64,000 bases of DNA, taken from NCBI RefSeq assembly GCF_964026585.1, contig NZ_OZ032160.1, forward strand, positions 124,001 to 188,000, written 5' to 3'. Source of the DNA: Candidatus Endowatersipora endosymbiont of Watersipora subatra (GTDB lineage: Bacteria > Pseudomonadota > Alphaproteobacteria > Rhizobiales > Rhizobiaceae). The notes below the pieces were generated by a model. The model ran no database searches. It was given only the letters and a program-made list of their open reading frames with translations, and had not been told where the DNA came from. Position 1 is the first letter of the stretch. Each line of letters opens with the position of its first letter. Position numbers and translations under genes: made by a program. Positions 49,584-57,706 of the stretch are shown one piece after another.

Positions 49584-50195
49584 TCAGTCGTCACGTCCAA
49601 TGTCAATGTGCTCATGTCTCAGCTGTCTGATGCGATCAGGAGGGAAATATCGGTAGAAAGCAGTACGCCCGATTTTGAGCTGATCAATGACATCTCCGAT
49701 GAAAGGGTAATTTTCAGTGTCTTTAAGCATTGCCTCAGCAGACTTGATCCTTTGATCGTTCATCGCTCTTGGTCTTCCTCCACGTCTTCCCCTTTTGTTG
49801 GCAGCCTTCAGACCAGCACGAGTATTTTCAACAATTAAATCGCGCTGGAATTCATCGAAGGCTGCTGTCATATGGAAGAAAAGACGTCCTTCTGGAGTGC
49901 TCGTATCAATCTTCTGAGTTAAAACCTTGAGGGTAATCCCCCTATCATTGATATCAGCAACGGTCTTAATGATTTGCGTCAGCGAGCGAGCTAATCGAGA
50001 AAGCTTCCATACCACGAGTGTATCTCCTTCTCTGAGAAAAGCAAGAACAGCTTTCAATTGAGGTCTATCCCGATGTGAACCTGAAGCTCTCTCTATGAAA
50101 ATCTTACGACACCCTGCTTCTCGTAACGCATCCATCTGCAAAGCAGGAGTTTGATCTATAGTTGAGACACGAGCGTAACCGATAAACATGATCAT
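49584..50195 (-). CDS. Serine recombinase (resolvase/invertase family)
   Basis: Site-specific recombinase. Catalytic serine in MFIGYARVSTIDQ (Ser11 if started at 50195), the RLARSLTQIIK motif, and the regulatory LIVENTRAGLKAANKRG region leading to a C-terminal helix-turn-helix (IGDVIDQLKIGRTAFYRYF). About 203 residues and apparently intact, unlike other mobile-type genes one might expect in a decaying genome. No transposase, no terminal inverted repeats and no invertible segment is visible nearby. Start at 50195 or 50189, both ATG, next to a CATT repeat. Confidence 0.9.
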   Translation of the reverse strand: MIMFIGYARVSTIDQTPALQMDALREAGCRKIFIERASGSHRDRPQLKAVLAFLREGDTLVVWKLSRLARSLTQIIKTVADINDRGITLKVLTQKIDTSTPEGRLFFHMTAAFDEFQRDLIVENTRAGLKAANKRGRRGGRPRAMNDQRIKSAEAMLKDTENYPFIGDVIDQLKIGRTAFYRYFPPDRIRQLRHEHIDIGRDD

Positions 50196-50212
50196 TCATT
50201 CATTCATTCATT
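50193..50212. repeat. (CATT)5 tetranucleotide repeat at the recombinase start
   Basis: Five copies of CATT on the + strand (50193-50212) read as overlapping ATGA units on the coding strand. They lie between a GAAGAG ribosome-site-like element and the ATG of the recombinase, and the repeat itself supplies five ATGs, four bases apart, in successive frames. Confidence 0.85.
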
Positions 50213-50335
50213 TCTCTTCAGAATATTAGAATCTATGTTTCAGAACAAGGAATTTTGTGATTACTTTGATTCTGAGATAAATCTCGTATAAGCAATTACG
50301 CTTAAACCTCTATAAATTCCTGAAATGTCAACAGT

Positions 50336-50412
50336 TGGTAGCGGGAGAGGGATTTGAACCCCCGACACGCGGATTATGATTCCGCTGCTCTAACCAACTG
50401 AGCTATCCCGCC
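50336..50412 (-). tRNA. tRNA-Met (CAU), elongator type
   Basis: Read on the minus strand, acceptor GGCGGGA pairs with TCCCGCT (one G-U pair); D-loop TAGCTCAGTTGGTTAGAGCA, anticodon stem GCGGA/TCCGC with loop ATCATAA (anticodon CAT), T-arm GGGGGTTCAAATCCCTC with GGTTCAAAT. CCA is encoded. The sequence resembles elongator tRNA-Met of alphaproteobacteria rather than initiator (which lacks a 1-72 pair) or the lysidine tRNA-Ile. Confidence 0.9.
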
Positions 50413-50485
50413 AAATAAACTAAATATTGAGATCTAAAAACGTAAGCAGATCTCTAGTACTATACAGAACGTTGATTCTCATTTC

Positions 50486-51652
50486 TCAAACATTCATATC
50501 GTTAACACTATCAGTTGTTTTTATCCAGCCCCCACCAAGAACACGGCTTTGATCACCTGTATCTTCATAAAAAACACAGGCTTGCCCAGGAGAAACACCT
50601 TCTTCACTTTGAGAAAGGATAATCTCAACTTTTTTCTTCTCTACAACGAGTCTCGCAGAGCGGGGTAATTGTGTAGAGCGGACACGAACGGCAATATCCA
50701 TTCCTGAAGATTCTATCTCCTCTAACGGTTGATCGCCTAACCAATTCACGTCATCCAATAAAATTCGATCTGTTGCTAAAGCAGAGCGTGGTCCTACATA
50801 AACCGTAGAAGATGTAACATCCAATTTGATCACATATAGTGGATATCCCATTGCAACACCAACTCCACGCCTTTGCCCGATCGTATAATGGATGATTCCC
50901 TGATGTCGACCGACTCTCCGGCCATCAAGATGAATAATATCTCCTGGTATAGTAGCTTCTGGCTTCAATTTTTTAATAAAATCTGAGTAATGTCCTTTTG
51001 GTACAAAACAAATATCCTGACTCTCAGATTTTTCAGAAACCTTTAACCCTATCTCTTTTGCGATCGCTCGCGTTTCAGATTTTGATATTTTTCCGAGGGG
51101 AAACCGCAAATAATTAAGCTTCTCTTGTGAAATAGAAAACAAAAAATAGCTTTGATCTTTATCTCTATCGTAGGAACGATAAAGATTCTGATGTCCTTCT
51201 TTCCCTTCGCGACTGACTATATAATGACCTGTAGCAAGACAATCAGCACCTAGGTCACGTGCAGCAGAAAGAAGATCAGAAAATTTAACGTTCTGATTGC
51301 ATGTTATGCAAGGTACAGGAGTTTTTCCTTCAATGTACGCGTTAGCAAAAGGATCAATAACGGATTTTCGGAAAATGGTTTCATAGTCGAGCACATAATG
51401 AGGGAATCCCATTTGCTCTGATACACGACGCGCATCATAGATATCTCGTCCTGCGCAACAAGCATCCTTACGTCGTATATTAAAATTCTGATCGTAAAGC
51501 TGTAAAGTTATTCCAACAATATCATAACCTTCTTTCTTAAGCAAACTTGCTACAACCGAAGAATCAACACCACCTGACATAGCGACGACGACACGAGTGT
51601 CGATCGGTGATTTAGGAAAGCCAAGACTATTCAGCATTTTATTTTTGCTCAA
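50486..51652 (-). CDS. mnmA: tRNA-specific 2-thiouridylase MnmA
   Basis: Adds sulfur to U34 of tRNAs for Lys, Glu and Gln. PP-loop [19 protein letters not shown] near residue 22, first catalytic Cys in [12 protein letters not shown], second in [22 protein letters not shown] and the C-terminal barrel follow. 388 residues, including a 20-residue leader. It is 74 bp from the tRNA-Met gene. Confidence 0.96.
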   Translation of the reverse strand: MSKNKMLNSLGFPKSPIDTRVVVAMSGGVDSSVVASLLKKEGYDIVGITLQLYDQNFNIRRKDACCAGRDIYDARRVSEQMGFPHYVLDYETIFRKSVIDPFANAYIEGKTPVPCITCNQNVKFSDLLSAARDLGADCLATGHYIVSREGKEGHQNLYRSYDRDKDQSYFLFSISQEKLNYLRFPLGKISKSETRAIAKEIGLKVSEKSESQDICFVPKGHYSDFIKKLKPEATIPGDIIHLDGRRVGRHQGIIHYTIGQRRGVGVAMGYPLYVIKLDVTSSTVYVGPRSALATDRILLDDVNWLGDQPLEEIESSGMDIAVRVRSTQLPRSARLVVEKKKVEIILSQSEEGVSPGQACVFYEDTGDQSRVLGGGWIKTTDSVNDMNV

Positions 51653-52420
51653 AGTTCAATTTTTTAGCTTATCTGACATAATCTGTTTCGATCATCAAGT
51701 CTTCTGAACAAAAGTAAAGAAAAAGTGAGGACCACTTTAATGATTGCTTCTTTGATCATGGCAATAAAAAATGTTGCTGTTGACAGACCATGATGAACCG
51801 ATACTCCCTCATATGTGGAGCTACTTAGGAAGTCAGTTAAGATGGTAAGATAACGGAAACTGCATACGGCATTAGCATAAGTTTTAGGTTCCATGGTCTC
51901 ATATCCATATCGGTTAAGCTGACCGATTGAGCATGACTTAAGAAAAGTCTTAACACCAAGTGGAGAACATGTTTTTGCTTTCCCTGATGGAGGCCAACCA
52001 CAATTGATCTCCATCATGTAATTAGCAATAAGAGTTAGGTGTGTTTTTACTGAAAAGAATTTCTGAGGCAGTGTAAATATGTTCTAAATGACTCTCAGGA
52101 GCTTTGGATAGAATTGGGGAATGCTCTGAAACTTCACCGTGCTCAACTTGAGGTGTGACATTTTAAATATGATCGATTCAGGGATTCCAGTATCAATTGG
52201 ATTGGCCAGTTATCTTTTCGCTGCTACTCTCCAAGATTCCTGAACCTTCTATCTTAAGAGATTTAGGAATAGTTTCCGTCCCCAAAAATTCAATAGTCTT
52301 ATTGAGTTTTAAATGTTCTTAGGATTCTTCAGAGTAGAGAGGGGTAAGAAATGGATCTTTGCAAATTCTTTACAAAGGAGCTAGATTAACCTTTTTCATT
52401 TTAAGCGTGAGGATCTTACG
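51653..52420. other. Gene-poor decayed stretch
   Basis: About 770 bases with no recognisable gene. Two frames on the minus strand stay open for short lengths: 51664-52017 (117 codons, MMEINCGWPPSGKAK..., no family likeness) and one reading TPQVEHGEVSEHSPILSKAP around 52117-52160. Both look like parts of eroded genes, perhaps the same one in different frames. I do not assign any function. Confidence 0.35.
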
Positions 52421-52657
52421 ATGGATAATTCATTTATTCCCTATTTTCAAAATAACGCTGGATTCGATCAGATTTCTATTGGGGCAAAAGAATTTATGTG
52501 TATTGGAGCATCGGCCCCTCATGAGCATCCTTATATATTTCTTAACATGGGAGAAGAGAATAAGATAGTTTGTCCCTATTGCTCTACTTTGTTTAGATTT
52601 GATTGTCATCTTGGTCTTACTGAAAGTATACCGGATGGATGTTTGATTGAAATGTAA
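52421..52657 (+). CDS. CHCC zinc-finger protein (NDUFS6-like)
   Basis: 78-residue protein with IGAKEFMCIGASAPHEHPYIFLNMGEENKIVCPYCSTLF: Cys, a distant His and CPYC make the CHCC zinc site shared with NDUFS6 of complex I. The homologous mitochondrial protein helps assemble complex I; here the role is inferred. GAGGA lies eight bases before ATG. The next gene overlaps its 3' end if the outer start is used. Confidence 0.85.
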   Translation: MDNSFIPYFQNNAGFDQISIGAKEFMCIGASAPHEHPYIFLNMGEENKIVCPYCSTLFRFDCHLGLTESIPDGCLIEM

Positions 52658-52718
52658 ATATAGAGTTTTTGATTCAAACACTTGCTCGTGGATGCTTCGC
52701 CCCATGCCCTCTTTGCGA

Positions 52719-53942
52719 ATGATGAAAAGAAAGAATCCTCTTCTAGCAATAGCAGGCGGTGGTATTGCGGGTCTTGCTTCGGCTCTTTTTCTAGCAAGAT
52801 CAGGTTTTGAGGTAATGGTTTTTGAAAAAGAGCAACAGATTCAGACAAAAGGAGCGGGAATACAGCTTTCACCCAATGCATTCAAGATTTTGGATTCTAT
52901 AGGACTGACTCATCACCTCAAAGCTGACGGTTATTTTCCAGATCATATTAATATCCGTTCAGGTCTCAATATGCAATTACTTACACGTTTTCCATTAGGA
53001 GAACAAATTAGACATCGCTATGGAGCCCCCTATCTCCTGATCCACAGGGCTGATCTTCTTCATCGATTATTAGATGCCTGTAAATCAGAACATGCGGTTC
53101 ATCTTTTTTTTGATCATAAAGTCTACAATGCTTTCCCGCATGCTCATGGCATCAAGATCTTAGTAAGAAATGGAGAAATCTATGATGAATATTTAGTTAC
53201 AGCTTTGGTTGGTGCTGATGGTGTCTGGTCGACGATTCGAAAGCAGTTAGAAGGTGCCATTGAACCAGAGTTCAGTCATACAGTGGCATGGCGTACATTG
53301 CTTCCTCACAACGAAGTTGATGAAAAGATCTTAACATCTTCGATAGAACTATGGCTTGGCCCTAACGCTCACATTGTGACTTATCCTGTACGTGATGCGT
53401 TCAACATTGTAGCCATCACACCGTTCTTATCTGATAAGAACCCTGACTCAGGAAGGATTAAAGACAGAAATAGAAAGAATCGACTGAGTTTCTTTATCCA
53501 TTGGCATGATTCCGCACGCCATCTTGTCAATCTAACTAGTGATTGGGAAGGATGGCCAATATATTCTCTTATTAAACCTCATAAACCTTTCAAGGAAAAA
53601 AATGGACTCCCCATCTGTTTAGTTGGTGATGCTGCGCATACGATGTTACCATTTGCAGCTCAAGGCAGCGCCAGTGCGCTTGAAGACGCAGCTATACTAG
53701 CAAAATGGTGTCATCAAACCCCCGAAGATCTGGAAACTTCTTTCAAAAATTATGCTAAAGAACGGCATGGACGAATCAAATATATGATTAAACTTAGCGC
53801 ACAGAACAGATTGATCTATCACGCCAGCGGCCTTGTCTCTTGTGCCCGAGATTGGATCCTTCAACTGATAGGAAATAAAATTATCAACCACAGAACAGCT
53901 AGACTCTATAGCTGGACAGCTGATTCATCGTCACCTCCTTGA
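52719..53942 (+). CDS. FAD-dependent monooxygenase (salicylate hydroxylase/UbiH-like)
   Basis: Flavoprotein hydroxylase. FAD loop AIAGGGIAGLASALFLARSG at the N-terminus, DG motif LVGADGVWSTIRKQL near the middle, and GDAAHTMLPFAAQGSASALEDA near the C-terminus. The substrate is unknown; aromatic or ubiquinone-ring hydroxylation is possible. I start at ATG 52719, giving about 407 residues; ATG 52704 or an outer start at 52647 (overlapping the zinc-finger gene) are alternatives with no clear ribosome site. Confidence 0.82.
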   Translation: MMKRKNPLLAIAGGGIAGLASALFLARSGFEVMVFEKEQQIQTKGAGIQLSPNAFKILDSIGLTHHLKADGYFPDHINIRSGLNMQLLTRFPLGEQIRHRYGAPYLLIHRADLLHRLLDACKSEHAVHLFFDHKVYNAFPHAHGIKILVRNGEIYDEYLVTALVGADGVWSTIRKQLEGAIEPEFSHTVAWRTLLPHNEVDEKILTSSIELWLGPNAHIVTYPVRDAFNIVAITPFLSDKNPDSGRIKDRNRKNRLSFFIHWHDSARHLVNLTSDWEGWPIYSLIKPHKPFKEKNGLPICLVGDAAHTMLPFAAQGSASALEDAAILAKWCHQTPEDLETSFKNYAKERHGRIKYMIKLSAQNRLIYHASGLVSCARDWILQLIGNKIINHRTARLYSWTADSSSPP

Positions 53943-53996
53943 AAATAGAATGAATAGTTGAGGTAAGATCATAAACACTTCTCGTGAATCCACTCT

Positions 53997-54494
53997 TTAT
54001 CTCCACCAATTTCTCGACATTTCTAGCCGTTGAATATGGTCACAATTGAGAACTTTAAGGTACGAATTGATCGAAAGGCCACCCACCACCAGATCAGGAG
54101 TGATTTGCTTAAGAGGAACCAGTGCAAATGACCGTTCTAACATTCGTGGATGAGGAAGTGTCAATTGTTGTTTATGCTGGACTATTCCTTCATATATAAG
54201 GATATCAACATCAATGGTGCGAGGTCCCCAGCGAATTTGACGTTCTCTTTGACCCGCATTTTCGATAGTTTGGCACAATTTGAGAAGATCTCCAGGTGTT
54301 AAACAAGTTGAAATTTCGGTGCAACAATTATAAAAGCATGGCTGATCTTCAATACCCCAAGGGGCGGTTCTGTAAATAGTTGAAACGGCTTTAACACAGA
54401 TAGAAGAATTTTCATCAATACGCCGTAATGCTTTTGCCAAAGATACAAAGACGTTTCCTATATTACCACCTAATCCTAGCCATACTGTTGCCAC
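53997..54494 (-). CDS. folK: 2-amino-4-hydroxy-6-hydroxymethyldihydropteridine pyrophosphokinase
   Basis: Activates the pterin for folate synthesis. MATVWLGLGGNIGNVFVSL at the start, TAPWGIEDQPCFYN, and GPRTIDVDILIYEG with the metal-binding aspartates. 165 residues. It lies two bases after folB and is the last gene of nadE-folP-folB-folK. Confidence 0.95.
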   Translation of the reverse strand: MATVWLGLGGNIGNVFVSLAKALRRIDENSSICVKAVSTIYRTAPWGIEDQPCFYNCCTEISTCLTPGDLLKLCQTIENAGQRERQIRWGPRTIDVDILIYEGIVQHKQQLTLPHPRMLERSFALVPLKQITPDLVVGGLSINSYLKVLNCDHIQRLEMSRNWWR

Positions 54495-54496
54495 CT

Positions 54497-54892
54497 TTAA
54501 TTCCCTTCAGGGTAGTAAACTGTTACTCCAACATGATCTAATATTCCATAAACCGGTGCATGAGGTTTTTTTAAGGTCACTTTCACCTGCACGATTTCAG
54601 GAAACTTGTCGCAAAGACCCTTAGCAATATCCATTGCTAGTGCCTCAATAAGATAACGCCTGGATGTTATCATAATACCTTCAATTATACCAAAAACGTT
54701 ACCGTAGTGAACAGTATCTTCTATCCTATCCTCATGAAGGGCCTTCCAAGAATCAACCTTTAGTGTCGTATCAACAAAAAATCGCTGGCCCAGTTTTTTT
54801 TCTTCTTCATAAACACCATGATGAGCAAAAAAGGTACAGTTTTTCAAAGTAATTTCATAGATATGAGGATAAGTATTAGGTTGAGGCATCAA
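54497..54892 (-). CDS. folB: Dihydroneopterin aldolase
   Basis: Cleaves dihydroneopterin in folate synthesis. NCTFFAHHGVYEEEKKLGQRF with the Tyr/Glu active-site segment, and LKKPHAPVYGILDHVGV with the conserved catalytic lysine. 131 residues. 19 bp after folP. ATG 54889 is a second possible start. Confidence 0.92.
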   Translation of the reverse strand: MMPQPNTYPHIYEITLKNCTFFAHHGVYEEEKKLGQRFFVDTTLKVDSWKALHEDRIEDTVHYGNVFGIIEGIMITSRRYLIEALAMDIAKGLCDKFPEIVQVKVTLKKPHAPVYGILDHVGVTVYYPEGN

Positions 54893-54911
54893 TGATTAAC
54901 TTCTAATATAG

Positions 54912-55778
54912 TTATGATTGTCTTAAGTTCATTAAAGCATCTGCTACAGCTAAAGCATCTTTGTTCATAACAATATCATGGACACGAAAGATTGCAGATC
55001 CTTTTTGCCTTGCGAAAACACTTGTCGCAGATGTAGAAACACTTCTGTCTATAACATCGCGTCCAGTAATTTCTCCCAAAAACCGTTTGCAGGAAGTTCC
55101 TACCAAGAGTGGAAACCCTAGATCATGCAATTTTTCAAGGTTGCGAAGCATTAAAATATCATGGTCTGTTGTCGATGAAAACCCAAATCCCGGATCCAAT
55201 ACAATTTGGCTGGCTTCAACACCAGCAACAGAGGCGATCTTTAAAGAGTGCAACAAAGATTTTTTCGTATCTTCAATCAAATCAGATCCAAAATCATGCT
55301 TGCGGCGATTGCTCATCAGAACCAAACCCGCCCCCGTTGATGCAGCAATTTGGGCTAGTGAACAATCATGCTGACATCCCCATACATCGTTGATAATATG
55401 CGCTCCAACATCAAGAGCAAGCTGAGCTGTTTCTGATCGATAAGTATCAACGGAGATGATAACGTCTCCTCTATCAGCTAACTGCTCAATAACAGGTAGT
55501 ATACGTTTCTGTTCGGTTTTTGCATCAATTGATGATCCGCATGGACGAGTCGATTCACCACCAATATCAATAATAGTAGCACCTTGTTTAACCATATTTA
55601 GTGCATGATACACTGCATCGTCTATGGCTAGATACGATCCTCCATCAAAAAATGAATCGGGAGTAATGTTTAAAATTCCCATAATATGATAAATCGGTCC
55701 GATCGTAAGAGAATATCCGTGAGCAAGAGACCAGCGTCTTGGCAGAAACCAATTAGCTTGAGTCGTGGCCTCTATCAT
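54912..55778 (-). CDS. folP: Dihydropteroate synthase
   Basis: Joins pAba and the pterin pyrophosphate; target of sulfonamides. IMGILNITPDSFFDGG near the N-terminus, IDIGGESTRPCG, ILDPGFGFSSTTDHDIL, LVGTSCKRFLGEITGRD and the C-terminal IFRVHDI. I choose ATG 55778, whose ATGA overlaps the nadE stop by four bases; an in-frame ATG at 55790 would overlap nadE by 16. About 288 residues. Confidence 0.94.
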   Translation of the reverse strand: MIEATTQANWFLPRRWSLAHGYSLTIGPIYHIMGILNITPDSFFDGGSYLAIDDAVYHALNMVKQGATIIDIGGESTRPCGSSIDAKTEQKRILPVIEQLADRGDVIISVDTYRSETAQLALDVGAHIINDVWGCQHDCSLAQIAASTGAGLVLMSNRRKHDFGSDLIEDTKKSLLHSLKIASVAGVEASQIVLDPGFGFSSTTDHDILMLRNLEKLHDLGFPLLVGTSCKRFLGEITGRDVIDRSVSTSATSVFARQKGSAIFRVHDIVMNKDALAVADALMNLRQS

Positions 55779-57454
55779 TGATTTGACCATCGATGAGTCA
55801 TTGGATAACGCCTATCACGTCCAAAGGATCTGCGTGTAATTTTAACACCAGGGGCTGCTTGTCGCCGTTTGTATTCAGACATATGAAGCAACTGTTCGAT
55901 GCGTATGACTGTTTCACGGTTAAAGCCATATTTTCTAACGATCGCGTCACTTGACATGTCTTCTTCAATGAGACTCTCCAAAATTGTATCCATAACCAGA
56001 TAGGGTGGCAGGGTATTCTGATCCAATTGGTTTTCCTTCAACTCAGCAGATGGAGCTTTACTGATAATATTGGGTGGGATGACAATACCTGATGGACCTA
56101 AGCAGCTTGGCGGCATATGTTGGTTCCGCCAACGCGATAAAGCGTAGATATGCATCTTGTACAAATCCTTGATAGGGTTAAAGCCACCGTTCATATCACC
56201 ATAAAGTGTCGTGTATCCAATCGACATTTCACTCTTATTTCCAGTTGTCACAACCATAGAACCAAGTTTATTCGACATAGCCATCAAAATCATGCCCCGG
56301 GACCGGCTTTGAAGATTTTCTTCGGTAATACCGGATTCTGTCTTTTCAAGAAGCGGAGCGAGAATTGTGCTCAATCCTTCGACTGATTTATTAATAGAAA
56401 GAATATCATATTTTACGCCAAGCGCTTGTGCACAAGCAGCCGCATCCGATAGAGATGTTTGAGATGTATAACGATATGGCATCATAATGCACTGGACATT
56501 CTCTTGACCTAAAGCATCAACACTCATGGCTGCACAAAGCGCTGAATCAATACCACCGGACAATCCTAGAATAATGTTTTCAAAACCGTTTTTATTTACA
56601 TAATCGCGCAAACCTAGAACACAGGCTCGCCAGTCTGCTTCCTTCGAATCCGGTAGCGTCGATTGAATATCATTCTGACAAATCCAGCCTAACTGACTAC
56701 GCTTCCAGGTACTGACAACTAACCCTTCCTCAAATTGGCTCATCTGAAGGGCAACCGTTTGATCACAATTGACAACAAAAGATCCGCCATCGAATACTAA
56801 CTCATCCTGCCCCCCCAACTGGTTAACATAGATGAGTGGCAGACCACTCTCACTCACCCTTTTGAGAACAATCTGAAGACGCAGATCTATCTTATTACGA
56901 CAATAGGGTGAGCTATTTGGTACAATTAAGATTTCCGCTCCTTCTTTTGCAAGTGCTTCACAGACTCTGAAATCCCCCCACATATCCTCACAGATTGGGA
57001 CCCCCAACTTCACCCCACGAAATTTGACCGGACGAGGCACGGGACCAGCTTTAAAAACACGTTTCTCGTCGAAAACACTGTAATTCGGCAAATCTACCTT
57101 AAAACGAAACGCTATAATCTTTCCATTATCCAGAACAGCTACTGCATTATGGAGAGTTTTGTTCTCTGTCTGCCAAGGTGTACCTATCATGATACCTGGC
57201 CCACCATCTAATGTTTCTTTTGCCAGTCTTTCTATAGCTTCTTGGCATTTTTTGACAAAAAAGGAGTTTAAAACGAGATCTTCTGGTGGGTATCCAGAAA
57301 TAAAAAGCTCGCTGAACACAATGAGATCAGCTTTCTGCGCAGCAGCATCAATCCGTGCTTGTTGTACCAAAGACAGGTTTCCAGAAATATCACCCACAGT
57401 TGGATTGAATTGACCGATAGCTATTCGTAAAACATCAATAGAATCGTTAGACAT
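55775..57454 (-). CDS. nadE: Glutamine-dependent NAD+ synthetase
   Basis: Amidates NaAD to NAD+. N-terminal nitrilase domain with the Glu in FSELFISGYPPEDL and the Cys in GVPICEDMWGDF; C-terminal ammonia-dependent domain with P-loop GLSGGIDSALCAAM near residue 300. 559 residues. It begins the reverse unit leading into folP. Runs of C7/G7 lie at about 56811-56817. Confidence 0.95.
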   Translation of the reverse strand: MSNDSIDVLRIAIGQFNPTVGDISGNLSLVQQARIDAAAQKADLIVFSELFISGYPPEDLVLNSFFVKKCQEAIERLAKETLDGGPGIMIGTPWQTENKTLHNAVAVLDNGKIIAFRFKVDLPNYSVFDEKRVFKAGPVPRPVKFRGVKLGVPICEDMWGDFRVCEALAKEGAEILIVPNSSPYCRNKIDLRLQIVLKRVSESGLPLIYVNQLGGQDELVFDGGSFVVNCDQTVALQMSQFEEGLVVSTWKRSQLGWICQNDIQSTLPDSKEADWRACVLGLRDYVNKNGFENIILGLSGGIDSALCAAMSVDALGQENVQCIMMPYRYTSQTSLSDAAACAQALGVKYDILSINKSVEGLSTILAPLLEKTESGITEENLQSRSRGMILMAMSNKLGSMVVTTGNKSEMSIGYTTLYGDMNGGFNPIKDLYKMHIYALSRWRNQHMPPSCLGPSGIVIPPNIISKAPSAELKENQLDQNTLPPYLVMDTILESLIEEDMSSDAIVRKYGFNRETVIRIEQLLHMSEYKRRQAAPGVKITRRSFGRDRRYPMTHRWSNQ

Positions 57455-57706
57455 GATAGAAATTCTTAATTGATATCTTCTAGCTAAGCCGTTGTATTAC
57501 GTCAATCTCTAACAGGTTTTGATCCATTATCAACATGCTCCAAAAGTGAAATTATATTTGAGAATCTATTTTCTATTTACAGAGTCTATCGATGTCTAGC
57601 ATAATAATTCATTTCAGCTAGAACTAGGAATTTTCATGCTCCTTATGTTAGGGATTAGATATTAAAATAGATGTTCCTCCTCTTCCTCTAAAGATAGATT
57701 ACTAAC

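Noticed and set aside
52430..52881. Minus-strand ORFs across the zinc-finger and monooxygenase genes
   Set aside because: Both sense genes have clear motifs; the antisense frames do not resemble any family.
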